Notes: a model not told the origin generated them from the sequence alone. Numbered from the stretch's first letter, positions 53,980 to 63,090 are shown. The stretch is 64,000 nt of DNA from Thermogemmata fonticola (GCF_013694095.1 NZ_JACEFB010000007.1:1-64000), one strand, 5' to 3'. Numbers and translations are program-made.

Positions 53980-55083
53980 GCGATGACCTTCAGCGCAAGG
54001 AGGTTCAGGCCTCGAAGGGGAGGACCGCGTTCCGCGGCGGGACCGCTCCTAGCGGCAGGTCTGGCGGCCCTGGTGCTGGGAATCAGCGGCTGCGCGGGAG
54101 GGTCCGATTCGCCGGTGCCGGCAGGGCCGAGCGAGAGTGAGCGCGTCTCTGCCGGGCCAAGCCGCCGGGAAGCGCCGGGCGATACCGCAGGTCCGCCGGG
54201 CCAAGCCGCTTGGGTTTCCCTCCAGGGTCAGGTGGTCTGGTCCGGCCCGATGCCCGCCATAGCCGATTGTATGGCCATCCGCACGACGGGGGCAGGGGGA
54301 GTGGCACTCCAGGCGGTGCCGCATCCGAACCGCTTGCAGCGGGAGCCGGTCCACGGGGGCGTGGCGGAGGCCTTCGTCTGGCTGGAGCCGTTATCTCCGC
54401 GGCGGGACGGGGAAACCACACCAGCGGCTAGCCGCCAGGAGGAAGGAGCAGCCCCTGAGCCGGGCGCGGCAGCACACTGGCCGCCGCTGCACGTGCGTTT
54501 GCACAATCAGGCCCTCTTCATTGAGCAAGGGAAGCGGTCCGGGAGACTGGGCATCGCCGCTGCGGGAGCGGAGATCACGATCACGGGGGAAGGGGAGGGC
54601 TTTTACGCCTTGGCGGGCCGTGGAGCGGCCTTCTTCCGCTGGGCGGTACCGGCGGGATGCTCCCCTCTGGTGCGCCGCCTGCCGCCGTTGCGCCGGGAAG
54701 TTGGCCCCAGCCGGGCCGTAGACGACGCCGTCCCGGCCGATTCCCCCGCCTCGCCCTGGCCGATCATCGAGCTATTTGACGATGCCCGCCGTTACTGGAC
54801 ACGTGCTTACATTCTGGTGTGCGATCATCCCTACGCCGCCGTCACGGACGCCCAAGGCCGCTTCCAGTGGCCGGCGGTGCCCGCGGGAGAGTGGGAACTG
54901 ATCGTCTGGCATCCCAGTTGGACCGTGCGCCGCCAGGAACGCGATCCGGAAAGCACGCTGGTGGTCCGCCAGTTTTTCACCGCTCCCCACGTCCGCCGCC
55001 GAACGCTGAAGCTCTCCCCCATCCCCGCTGCTGCTCCGCCAGTTCCCCTTGTCATCGAGCTGTCCGCCCCGGCGAGCCGCTAA
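53977..55083 (+). CDS. Lipoprotein of unknown function
   Basis: A 368-residue protein: twin-Arg-rich start (RRFRPRRGG), hydrophobic stretch (LLAAGLAALVLGISGC) with an ISGC lipobox, then WVSLQGQVVWSGPMPAIADC, a pattern of carboxypeptidase-regulatory-like beta domains, and ...RFQWPAVPAGEWELIVWHPSWTVR near the end, which again resembles such a domain. AGGAGGCGTC gives a strong site at ATG 53977. Frequent in planctomycete genomes, no known activity. Confidence 0.78.
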   Translation: MAMTFSARRFRPRRGGPRSAAGPLLAAGLAALVLGISGCAGGSDSPVPAGPSESERVSAGPSRREAPGDTAGPPGQAAWVSLQGQVVWSGPMPAIADCMAIRTTGAGGVALQAVPHPNRLQREPVHGGVAEAFVWLEPLSPRRDGETTPAASRQEEGAAPEPGAAAHWPPLHVRLHNQALFIEQGKRSGRLGIAAAGAEITITGEGEGFYALAGRGAAFFRWAVPAGCSPLVRRLPPLRREVGPSRAVDDAVPADSPASPWPIIELFDDARRYWTRAYILVCDHPYAAVTDAQGRFQWPAVPAGEWELIVWHPSWTVRRQERDPESTLVVRQFFTAPHVRRRTLKLSPIPAAAPPVPLVIELSAPASR

Positions 55084-55218
55084 TGGCCGGCGGGGGGACG
55101 CCCTTCGTCCGCCAGGTCCTCCCATCCCGCCCAAGTCCGACACCTGGCCGCGGCAAGGGATCACAAAGGAGGGCCGAGGAGAAGGCAAGGCGGTCCCCGA
55201 ACGGCTCAGGCGCCCGGC

Positions 55219-57801
55219 TCAGGCGCCGTAGTCGATCTCCTCAAAGTTGTGGATGGCGCGTTTCATGATGAACTGCTTGCGCCCTTCGACTTCTTCCCCC
55301 ATGAGCATACGGAAGAGTTCCTCGGCCCGCTGAGCATCGGAGAGGGTGACGCGCATGAGGGAGCGGTGTTTGGGGTCCAGGGTGGTAGCCCAGAGTTCCT
55401 CCGGGTTCATTTCGCCGAGTCCTTTGAAGCGAGTGATGGAGATACCGGCTTCGCCGAGGCGGCGGATTTCGGCAGGCAGGGCGAGCAGGTCCGGCAGAGG
55501 AATCTGCTGGGCTTCCCGGATCAAGGTGAAGCGGATGGGGGGTTCGCGCCCGGCGATGCGGGGCAGGGGGAGCAGATCGGCAGGGAGGAAGCCGGCGTCG
55601 AGAAGTTTGGCCAAGGCGCGGTTGAGGGCGCGCAACTCGTGCCATTCTTCGAGGGCGTAGTGATCCGCAGCCAGGGGCGGGGGAGAAGAGCCGTCGGCAG
55701 GCGAGGCCGCTCCCAGCGGAGGAACCGTTTCCGAGAGGGTCAATTCCTTGCCCAGGGCCTGGGCCTGAGCGCTGCGGAAAGCTTGCAACTCCTGCTGCGT
55801 GGCGAACCAGTAGTCCTGACCGGCAAAGCGGACGTGATAGACGGGTACTTCCAGGATGGTTTTGCCGTCGCGTTCGGTGGTTCTGGCCCGGCGCAGGACG
55901 CTTTCGAGGGTTTGGCCGCGGCGTTCGAGTTGGCCGACGACGGTCTCAATGTCGGCGAGGATAGGCAAGAGCGGGGCCAGCTCTTCGCTGGAGAGTTCGC
56001 GGGGGGGTTGATCGGGCCGAGTGAGGCGCAAGCGGGTGCCGCGCAGGCCGCGCTCGGTCAGCTCCCGGAGCATTTCCTCGCGGGTGGCCACGAAGCGCAC
56101 CTCCTTTTTCTGGGTCACCTTGTAAAGCGGAGGGCGGGCCACATAGACGTATCCTTCTTCGATCAGTTTGCGCATCTGGCGGAAGAAAAAGGTGAGCAGC
56201 AGGGTGCGGATGTGCTGCCCATCCACGTCGGCATCCGTGAGGATGATGATTTTGCCGTAGCGGACTTTGCTGATGTCCTCGACGTTGTCGATGTCGATGC
56301 CGATGGCAGCGATGAGGGCGGCGATCTCGTTGTTTTTCAGGAGTTTGTCCAGGCGGGCCTTTTCGACGTTGAGCACTTTGCCGCGCAGGGGAAGGACGGC
56401 CTGGAAGTAGCGGTCGCGTCCGCTTTCCGCGCTGCCGCCGGCAGAGTCGCCTTCCACGAGGAACAGTTCGCTCTGGTCGCGCTGGCGGGTGGTGCAGTCC
56501 ATGAGTTTGCCGGGCAGTCCGCCGCCGCCGAGGATTTTCTTGCGATCGATGAGGGCGTCGCGGGCCTTCTTGGCCGCGATGCGCAGCTCAGCCGCCAGGG
56601 CCACCCGCTTGCAAATCCGTGCCGCCTCCTTGGGATTCTTCTCCAAATAGTCGGTCAGGAAGTCATAGACGGCGCTGGCGACGATCCCTTCCACCTCCGG
56701 ATTGTTCAGCTTGATCTTGGTCTGGGACTCGAAGACAGGATCGGGATGGCTGAGGCTGACGACGGCGGTCAGGCCGGCCCGGAAGTCTTCGCCGCGCAGC
56801 TCCAGATCGGGCTTGAAGTGTCCTTCCTTTTTGCCGTAGGTGCTGATGGCACGGGTCAGGCCAGCGCGGAAGCCAGACAGGTGGGTGCCGCCGCCGGGAT
56901 TGAAGGCGTTGTTGGTATAGCAGCGGACGCGTTCCTCATCGGCATGGGTGTATTGCAAGGCGACTTCCACGATGATGGGCAAGGTGCGCCCGGCGGCATC
57001 GGGGAGGGTATAATCCACCTGGCGGCGGAGATAGATGGGGGGATGCTCGACCGTCTCGCCCTGGTTGAGCCAGGCGACAAACTCGGCGATCCCGCCCTCG
57101 AAATAGAAGGTGTCGCTGCGGCCGTCGCGCTCATCGAGCAGGGCGATGGTCAAACCCCGGCAGAGATAAGCGATCTCGCGGAAGCGGTCGGCGAGGGTGT
57201 CGTAATCGAGGGTGAGGTCGCCGAAGATTTCGGGATCGGGTTTGAAGGTGATGGTGGTGCCGGTCTGGCCGGGGGGAGCGGGACCGAGGTCCTGCAATTC
57301 GCTGGTGGCATAGCCGCGCTCGAATTCCATTTTGTACACCCGGCCTTCGCGGCGGACCTCCGCCTCGCACCATTCGGAGAGGGCGTTCATGGCCTTGGCC
57401 CCCATGCCGTGCAAGCCGACGGAGACACGGTAGGCCTCGTTGTCAAACTTGCCGCTGGTGCCGGCGATGGTCAGGGCCTCTTCCAGCGCCGACTTGCCCG
57501 TCTCCGGGCGGATGCCCACCGGGATGCCGCGGCCATCGTCGATGACGGACACCGCGCCGTCCTTGTGCAGAATGACCCGAATATGCTTGCAATACCCGGC
57601 CATCCATTCATCGACCGAGTTGTAGACGATCTCGTAAACGAGATGGTGCAGCCCGGCCGACTGCGTGTTGCCGATGTACATACCGGGGTTCTGCCGGATG
57701 TGGGCGGCATCCTTGAGCGTCTTGAGATGCTCTTCAGTGTATTCGCCGTTGGAACGGGTCGCCGAGGTCGAAGCTGCGATCGGGGTTTCGTCCTGTTTCA
57801 T
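55219..57801 (-). CDS. gyrB: DNA gyrase subunit B
   Basis: The 860-residue protein shows the type IIA topoisomerase ATPase: HIRQNPGMYIGNT, NSVDEWMAGYC, VIDDGRGIPVGI, and GLHGMGAKAMNALSEW. It continues with the transducer domain and the TOPRIM metal site, LVEGDSAGGSAESGRDRYFQAVLPLRGKVLNVEKARLDKLLKNNEI and IIILTDADVDGQHI. A C-terminal region typical of GyrB (RFKGLGEMNPEELWATTLDPKHRSLMRV) ends it. Its length fits GyrB with the usual ~170-residue insert seen in Gram-negative forms. GAGGAGCTTC precedes ATG. It is third in the dnaA-dnaN-dciA-gyrB block. Confidence 0.98.
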   Translation of the reverse strand: MKQDETPIAASTSATRSNGEYTEEHLKTLKDAAHIRQNPGMYIGNTQSAGLHHLVYEIVYNSVDEWMAGYCKHIRVILHKDGAVSVIDDGRGIPVGIRPETGKSALEEALTIAGTSGKFDNEAYRVSVGLHGMGAKAMNALSEWCEAEVRREGRVYKMEFERGYATSELQDLGPAPPGQTGTTITFKPDPEIFGDLTLDYDTLADRFREIAYLCRGLTIALLDERDGRSDTFYFEGGIAEFVAWLNQGETVEHPPIYLRRQVDYTLPDAAGRTLPIIVEVALQYTHADEERVRCYTNNAFNPGGGTHLSGFRAGLTRAISTYGKKEGHFKPDLELRGEDFRAGLTAVVSLSHPDPVFESQTKIKLNNPEVEGIVASAVYDFLTDYLEKNPKEAARICKRVALAAELRIAAKKARDALIDRKKILGGGGLPGKLMDCTTRQRDQSELFLVEGDSAGGSAESGRDRYFQAVLPLRGKVLNVEKARLDKLLKNNEIAALIAAIGIDIDNVEDISKVRYGKIIILTDADVDGQHIRTLLLTFFFRQMRKLIEEGYVYVARPPLYKVTQKKEVRFVATREEMLRELTERGLRGTRLRLTRPDQPPRELSSEELAPLLPILADIETVVGQLERRGQTLESVLRRARTTERDGKTILEVPVYHVRFAGQDYWFATQQELQAFRSAQAQALGKELTLSETVPPLGAASPADGSSPPPLAADHYALEEWHELRALNRALAKLLDAGFLPADLLPLPRIAGREPPIRFTLIREAQQIPLPDLLALPAEIRRLGEAGISITRFKGLGEMNPEELWATTLDPKHRSLMRVTLSDAQRAEELFRMLMGEEVEGRKQFIMKRAIHNFEEIDYGA

Positions 57802-57995
57802 GAAGCTCCTCTTAACTCCGGGTTCCTATGAGTCCTCGCTTTCGGTTCACCAACTTCGGGTCTATCAGGGTTTCGCCGCCCGCCGGCTTGAGCCGCTGTT
57901 CACGGCCTCCGCTCTGGGCCATTCACCGCTTGCTGGTCCAGGCCGTTGCCCATCCCCGGCGTGTCGGGGGCCAGCAGCAGAGCCGCGGGGAAAGC

Positions 57996-58373
57996 TCACC
58001 AAGCCCCGGCGCGGAAGCGGATGTCCGCGATAGTCGTGCCGGGCAGGGCCTGGCGGAGGGCCGCCAACAGCCGGCGTTTGTGGAACTGGTTGAGTTCCTG
58101 CATCAGAGGAGCGGCGTTGACCTCCACCTCCAGCACTCCGCGGCGCAAGCTGGCCACACGCGTGTGCTGCCGCAGGGACCGCGGCACGACTGCCTCCAGA
58201 GCGGCTTCCCAGGCTGCCTCTAGCCGCAAGCGTTCGCTCTTGCGCCCCCAGCCCCGGCTGACGAACAAGCGGGAGAGGATGTCCGCGAGCGGTTCCGGCC
58301 CACGCTCCCGCCGCCCCCCGTCCGAACCGGAGGCTGGCTCGCGCCGCTGGAAGGAATCGTTTGCCATCCCCAC
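57996..58373 (-). CDS. DUF721/DciA-like protein
   Basis: A 125-residue protein with ADILSRLFVSRGWGRKSERLRLEAAWEAALEAVVPRSLRQHTRVASLRRGVLEVEVNAAPLMQELNQFHKRRLLAALRQALPGTTIADIRFRAG, the DUF721 pattern (helical start, then W....G...A.HT....~~g.L.V.v~~~~W..EL). DUF721 includes DciA, the ancestral loader of the replicative helicase in bacteria without DnaC. Its place between dnaN and gyrB agrees. Start is GTG 58373 or ATG 58367; both share GGAGGG. Confidence 0.9.
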   Translation of the reverse strand: MGMANDSFQRREPASGSDGGRRERGPEPLADILSRLFVSRGWGRKSERLRLEAAWEAALEAVVPRSLRQHTRVASLRRGVLEVEVNAAPLMQELNQFHKRRLLAALRQALPGTTIADIRFRAGAW

Positions 58374-58415
58374 TGGCCCTCCTCACGCGGAAGGAAGTTT
58401 CTCGGCCCTGCCCCC

Positions 58416-59741
58416 TCATCGGCGGTTCTCCACGGACATCGGCATCACCAGGTAAACCCACTTGGAAACACCGCCACCGCTGGGAGCGGTCCCATCGCTG
58501 GAAGCGGTCCCACCGCTAGGAGCGGTCCCACCGCTCACGTTGAAGCGAAACAGAGCGGGCTTGTCCGCGGCGATCAGTTCCAGCGTCAGCGGGGAACTCG
58601 GGGAGGCGTCCGCCGCTGGACGCGAACCTTCCGCCTTTGGCTCGGCTACTTCGTTGCGGGCGATGTTCAAGTACTCGACGAGGAAGTCCGGGTCGAAGGC
58701 GACGTGGATGGCGGGTCCAGCGAAGTCCGGCAGGGCCAGCTCCACATGGCCGCTGCCAGTGGCCGGTCCGCGACCTTCCAGAATCGCCACGCCGGGCCGG
58801 AAGGAAATGTCCACCCGCCGGCTTTCCTCGTCGGTCATGACGCGGATCTGCCGCACCGCCGCCAGGAACTCCTCCAGTGGCAGGGGAATCTTGATCTTGG
58901 CTGCCTTTTCCGTCTTCTCCAGGATGTCACGGTAGGGGGGGAAGCGGCCTTGCACCAGTGTCGTGTAAATGGTAGCCCGCTCGGTGAGGAAGCGGACGTC
59001 GTTGGTTCCCAAATAGGCCCGCACCACCTCGCCGTCGTGGGTCAGGACGCGTTCCAGCAAGGTCATCGCGCGCGCCGGGACCAGCGGATGCAATTGCACG
59101 CCGGACGGGGAAGCCTGGACTGTGACAGCCGACTCGCAGAGGGCCAGGCGCTTGCCATCCGTACCGACCAGCCTCAAGGCCAAAGAGGCGGAGGGTCCGC
59201 TTCCCGCAGCCCCCCCTCCTGTGTCCCAGAGCAGACCCTTGAAGGCATAGCGATCAGTGACATCCTTTTTGGGGATGGCAAAGAGGGTGCGGCGAATCAT
59301 TTCACGGAATTGTCCGGCTAGGCCCTCGATAACGATTTCCTTGGGGTCGGTCCCTTCGGGCAATTCGGGGAACTCCTCGACCGGGCGCTGGGGCAACTCG
59401 AACTTGGCTGTGCTGCCGCAGCGCAAGGTGGCAGTTGCTCCGTCCGGTCCGTCGGAAGACGTTAGGGGCGCTTCGAGTTCGACGCCTTCCGCTCGGCTTT
59501 CCCGCAGAATCTGGGTCAACTGGGCAGCGGGCAGGAGGGTACTGCCGGGGCGGACAACCTCGACCCCGCGCAACTCCTGGCGGATACCTAATTCCATATC
59601 GAAGGCCGTCAGGGTTAGGCTGTCCTCCCGCGCATCCAGGCGGAAGCAGGCGAGTACTTCCCGAACGGCCCGGTTGGGCAGGGCTGCTCCCGCCGACTGG
59701 CAGGCTTCCAACAACGCTTCCCGATTCACACGCAGTTTCAT
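58416..59741 (-). CDS. dnaN: DNA polymerase III sliding clamp (beta)
   Basis: The 441 residues contain the three clamp domains: MKLRVNREALLEACQSAGAALPNRAVREVLACFRL (domain 1), RRTLFAIPKKDVTDRYAFKGLLWD (domain 2), and FLAAVRQIRVMTDEESRRVDISFRPGVAILEGRG into DFLVEYLNIARNE (domain 3). It is longer than most clamps (about 370) through Gly/Pro/Ser insertions near 178-185 and 385-431. The second comes from three 18-bp tandem units coding GTAPSG, immediately before the final strand KWVYLVMPM. AAGGAGAAGCC precedes the ATG. Confidence 0.97.
   Translation of the reverse strand: MKLRVNREALLEACQSAGAALPNRAVREVLACFRLDAREDSLTLTAFDMELGIRQELRGVEVVRPGSTLLPAAQLTQILRESRAEGVELEAPLTSSDGPDGATATLRCGSTAKFELPQRPVEEFPELPEGTDPKEIVIEGLAGQFREMIRRTLFAIPKKDVTDRYAFKGLLWDTGGGAAGSGPSASLALRLVGTDGKRLALCESAVTVQASPSGVQLHPLVPARAMTLLERVLTHDGEVVRAYLGTNDVRFLTERATIYTTLVQGRFPPYRDILEKTEKAAKIKIPLPLEEFLAAVRQIRVMTDEESRRVDISFRPGVAILEGRGPATGSGHVELALPDFAGPAIHVAFDPDFLVEYLNIARNEVAEPKAEGSRPAADASPSSPLTLELIAADKPALFRFNVSGGTAPSGGTASSDGTAPSGGGVSKWVYLVMPMSVENRR
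58476..58529. repeat. 18-bp tandem repeat in dnaN
   Basis: Three copies of ACCGCTGGGAGCGGTCCC (with single changes) at 58476, 58494 and 58512 plus a part copy. On the minus strand they code for repeated GTAPSG in the clamp just before its last beta strand. Confidence 0.9.
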
Positions 59742-60300
59742 GGCTTCTCCTTGCTCTCATCCTGGAGCTGGCCGCTGGGAGAGCGGCCGGTATCTGGGGT
59801 CGTCGATTTCCAGCCGTTCCGTTAGTCTCTTCAACCCATTTTTCGGCTCGCCGTCGGAGCGGTATCCGCTTCCCTCTTCTGTTTGGAAGTCTATCCAGGC
59901 AGTGACAGAAGTAATATCCGGCCTGGGCCTGTCGCGCAGGGGTGGAGGAACTGGCGCAAGTGTTTGGGCGAACGAGGTTTGTGGTTCTGTCGGGGGTTGT
60001 GGAAAAGTTGGCGCGCCGGCGGCGCGCTTTGGCCGCGCCGTGAGCACAACCCGCGGGGGGAAGGCTGTCCTGCCGATAGGAGGGAGCGGAGCGCGCCTGA
60101 AAGTTTCCGCCGCGCTCCAAGCGCGCGCCAGCTTTTCCACAGGGTTAGTCACACGTCCTCCTCTCCCCGCGGCGATGGGGAAACCCCCAGGAGCGGGCGT
60201 CATGAGATCGGAATGGGGTCATCCGGGCACATCTCCTAGCGTATCCGGGGCGGGCGGGACCGGCGGAGTCGAAGCGGGGATGCCGCAGCCGGTGCGAGTC
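59742..60300. other. oriC: dnaA-dnaN intergenic region, candidate replication origin
   Basis: A 559-bp gap between dnaA and dnaN, without a gene, carrying two perfect DnaA boxes (TTTTCCACA, matching TTWTNCACA) in opposite orientation at 59998-60006 and 60131-60139. Each is extended by the same GC-rich word, so TGTGGAAAAGTTGGCGCGC (59998-60016) pairs with GCGCGCCAGCTTTTCCACA (60121-60139), 18 of 19 bases. This lies in the expected place for oriC. An A/T-rich unwinding element is not obvious within it; nearest are 61440-61545 (upstream of dnaA) and 62800-62960. Confidence 0.55.
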
Positions 60301-61416
60301 TCAGCGCAATCCGGCTTGCACCTGGCGTAAGGCCGCGAGTAGGGACGCATCGGTGTTCAGGCGTTGCTCCACCTTTCGGCAAGCGTGCAGGACGGTCGCA
60401 TGATCCCGGCGGAAGGCCTGGGCCAAGCGCGGCAGCGACCAGCCCGCCTGGCGCAGCAGGTACATCGCCAGTTGGCGGGGGAGCAGGATCCGGCTCAAAC
60501 GGCTGCTACTGAGCAGTTCCTGCTGGCTGACCCCAAAGACGGCGCTCACCTGCCGCAGCACTTGCTCCCACAGCGAAGGGCGGGCGGATTGTGCCTCCTG
60601 GTTCAGCTCCGCGATCAGAGCTGTCAGCTCGGCCGGGGAAAGGGGTCCAGCGCGAGGGGACCGCTCCTGGTGGCTTAGGTGCTGGCGCAAGCGCTGGAGC
60701 TTTCCCACCGCCGAGCGCAGGCCGTCCGCCTCGTCCGCCAATTGCCGCACTTGGGACTCCGTCAGGGGAAGTTGCCAGCGCTGGGCCAAGGCTGCGATGA
60801 TTTGCCGCCGGCTGTCCGGGCCGGCCGGCCAAAGGGGCACCACCAGGCCTGCGCTCAAGCGAGAAGTCAGCCGCCGGGGTAGATGGCGCAGGTCCGCCAC
60901 CGTTCGCCCGCTGGTCAGGATTACCCCTTGGCCGCAGGCCCGCCGCTGATCCAGCACCTGGCAGAGCGCCTCGGCATCCCGCCGCGCCAAATGTTGCAAG
61001 TCTTCCACAATCAGAAGTCCGGCGCCGACTTCGGCCAGCAATTCCCCGCATTCCGCCGCGGACAGACACCAGGCCGGTTCCTCCGTCCGCTGGCTCCACC
61101 AGGCCACCGCACCTTGCATCAACTGGCTTTTGCCGCTGCCCGGCGGGCCATAGATGACCACCGGATAATTCACGGCCCGGCCCTGAGCCAACCGGCGTAA
61201 AACGCCCAGCACCGCCTGCACCGCCGCCCGGTTCTCTGCGATCCGGATCACACCCGGCAGCGCGGACCGGCCCCCTTCTCCCGCTTCCCGCCGGCGCGCT
61301 GCCGCGGCGGAGGGTGGCCTCATGAGATGGGGCAGGGCTGCCCCTGCGGGGGCCGCTTGGCTCTCCAGGGCCGGCGGGGATATGCCTTCGGCCGCTCGGT
61401 CCTCGCTCTTTGCCAT
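60301..61416 (-). CDS. dnaA: Chromosomal replication initiator DnaA, short form
   Basis: The AAA+ and DNA-binding domains are clear: Walker A VVIYGPPGSGKSQLMQ (about 89), Walker B LLIVEDLQHL, sensor region ILTSGRTVADLRHLPRRLTSRLSAGLVVPLW, and the domain IV signature LPRQLAMYLLRQAGWSLPRLAQAFRRDHATVLHACRKVEQRL that binds DnaA boxes. From ATG 61416 the protein has 371 residues, without the ~80-residue domain I that normally recruits DnaB. The frame is open further upstream but overlaps the 3' end of the desulfurase gene. Walker A lacks the canonical GLGKTH form (GSGKSQ). Confidence 0.9.
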   Translation of the reverse strand: MAKSEDRAAEGISPPALESQAAPAGAALPHLMRPPSAAAARRREAGEGGRSALPGVIRIAENRAAVQAVLGVLRRLAQGRAVNYPVVIYGPPGSGKSQLMQGAVAWWSQRTEEPAWCLSAAECGELLAEVGAGLLIVEDLQHLARRDAEALCQVLDQRRACGQGVILTSGRTVADLRHLPRRLTSRLSAGLVVPLWPAGPDSRRQIIAALAQRWQLPLTESQVRQLADEADGLRSAVGKLQRLRQHLSHQERSPRAGPLSPAELTALIAELNQEAQSARPSLWEQVLRQVSAVFGVSQQELLSSSRLSRILLPRQLAMYLLRQAGWSLPRLAQAFRRDHATVLHACRKVEQRLNTDASLLAALRQVQAGLR

Positions 61417-61439
61417 AAACCCATCCGCCCTCCGGACCG

Positions 61440-61545
61440 CGGCGCGACTAACTGCTGACCATTCTAGAAAATCGGCCTTCTTTCGTAAAGAGCTATAAAA
61501 ATGATACAAGTGTTTGAAAAATAGGGACTTGTGTCGACAGAATCC
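61440..61545. promoter_or_regulatory. A/T-rich leader of dnaA
   Basis: In a GC-rich window this stretch (ttctagaaaatcggcc... gctataaaaatgatacaagtg) is A/T-rich and lies directly upstream of dnaA. It is a candidate promoter and possible DNA-unwinding element; I see no perfect DnaA box in it. Confidence 0.4.
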
Positions 61546-61589
61546 CTGCCACTCGGACCGCCTCGATTCCAGGGGTGTTTCCAATCTCA

Positions 61590-62714
61590 TCAGGACTTGG
61601 TTCGCAGACGGCGGACTGTGGCGATGATCCGCTCGGCGGCGGCGTCGATCTGCTCCAGCGTGTGCAGGGGACTGAAGCTGAAGCGGACGGCGGAGCGGAG
61701 ACGTTCCGGCCCGACCTGCATTGCTTCGAGCGTGGGACTGGGAAGCAGCGATCCGCTGGAACAGGCGGCTCCGGTGGAGCAGTGGACACCGGCCAGGTCC
61801 AGGGCCATAACCAGCAGGTCGCCCCGGCAACCGGGAAAGGAGACGTTGAGGGTATTGGGCACGGCACTTTCGTCGGCGATGGGGGGGCCGTTGAGGAATA
61901 CGGGGGCGGCTGCCTGGAGGCGATGCCAGAGGTGCTCCCGGAGGCGGCATAGATGCTGGTGGTGCGCCTGCTGGCGCTGGCACATCCACTCCAGGGCAGC
62001 GGTCATGGCGGCGATAAGCGGCGCCGGTTCCGTACCCGCCCGTCGGCCCTGCTGCTGGGGGCCGCCCCGCAGCAAGGGAGGAAGCGAGCAATCCCGCCGC
62101 ACCAGGAGCAGGCCCACACCCATCGGCCCGCCGAACTTGTGCCCCGAAGCCGACAGCGTCGCTACCCTCAGGCGGTGGAAGTGGACCGGTATCTTGCCCA
62201 CCGCTTGCGCCGCATCGCAGTGCAAGTGCACCTCCGGCGGCAAGGCGGCGGCCAGTTCGGCCACCGGCTGCACCGCGCCCGTCTCATGATTGGCCAGCAT
62301 CAGGCAGGCCAGGCGGACGCCCGGCGGCACCGGCTCCAGCCGCACCACGCCCCGCTCATCCACCGGCCACCAATGGACCGGCGCGCCTCGCCGCTCCCAA
62401 ACCCGCACCGGCTCCACCACGCACGGATGCTCCAAAGGGGATAGGATGATCCCCGCTCCCTTTCCCGCCGCCTCCAGCGCTGCGTGGATCGCCCAGTTGT
62501 TCGCCTCCGTCGCCCCGCTGGTGAAAAACACCTCCTCCGGCGAGGCCCCCAACAAAGCCGCACACCGTTCCCGTGCCGCCTCCACCGCCTGGCGCGCCGC
62601 CCGCCCGCGGCCATGCACCGACGACGCATTCCCCCCCGGTGCCGAGCGCAGTGCCTCCCACGCTACCGGCAGCATTCCCAACGTCGCATTCGCATCCAGA
62701 TCAATCTCCATCAT
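61590..62714 (-). CDS. Cysteine desulfurase (NifS/IscS-like)
   Basis: PLP enzyme releasing sulfur from cysteine for Fe-S cluster and thio-cofactor synthesis. The 374-residue protein has MEIDLDANATLGMLP at the start, FFTSGATEANNWAIHAA, LANHETGAVQPV, HCDAAQAVGKIPV, SASGHKFGGPMGVGLL (PLP Lys) and STGAACSSGS (catalytic Cys). Start at the double ATG 62714/62711 fits the family; the frame opens at 62741. No iscU/sufU neighbour. Its 3' end leads to dnaA after 173 bp on the same strand. Confidence 0.95.
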   Translation of the reverse strand: MMEIDLDANATLGMLPVAWEALRSAPGGNASSVHGRGRAARQAVEAARERCAALLGASPEEVFFTSGATEANNWAIHAALEAAGKGAGIILSPLEHPCVVEPVRVWERRGAPVHWWPVDERGVVRLEPVPPGVRLACLMLANHETGAVQPVAELAAALPPEVHLHCDAAQAVGKIPVHFHRLRVATLSASGHKFGGPMGVGLLLVRRDCSLPPLLRGGPQQQGRRAGTEPAPLIAAMTAALEWMCQRQQAHHQHLCRLREHLWHRLQAAAPVFLNGPPIADESAVPNTLNVSFPGCRGDLLVMALDLAGVHCSTGAACSSGSLLPSPTLEAMQVGPERLRSAVRFSFSPLHTLEQIDAAAERIIATVRRLRTKS

Positions 62715-63090
62715 CGCGCACCACCCGCCGGCCCCCGTCATCTATCCATCCCATTCTAGACCCGCCCTCCTCCCCCGCCTCGGTGCCACACATCATCTCA
62801 CTGTCATCAGAACGATTCTCTTAATGTAATATAAGGTAGTATTAGTAAAGGAAATCATGAATAAATGATCCACAACATGATGCCAGGATAATATCTGTAA
62901 GCATTGTGACTGAGAAGTCATCATCAACCTCGATGCTTGACGGTGTAACAGGGTGGTGATACTATTGGGGTGGGCGGACGTCAGGTTCCAGCCGCGGATG
63001 GTGTAAAAATTCCGAGGGGGCTGCTGGCGGTTCTTGGAGCGGCTTGTTCCGGCGCAGTCCGGCGGCGCGCACCAGCAATGAGGCTCAGGC
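62715..63090. other. Divergent A/T-rich region
   Basis: 376 bp between the desulfurase and the ExbB-like gene. Bases 62800-62960 are A/T-rich (ttaatgtaatataaggtagtatt...), containing TGATCCACA at 62866-62874, one base from a DnaA box. It could hold promoters and be part of the origin region. No gene is seen. Confidence 0.5.

Noticed and set aside
55249-57831. 860-codon plus-strand open frame opposite gyrB
   Set aside because: Pure antisense openness in GC-rich DNA; gyrB on the minus strand explains the region completely.
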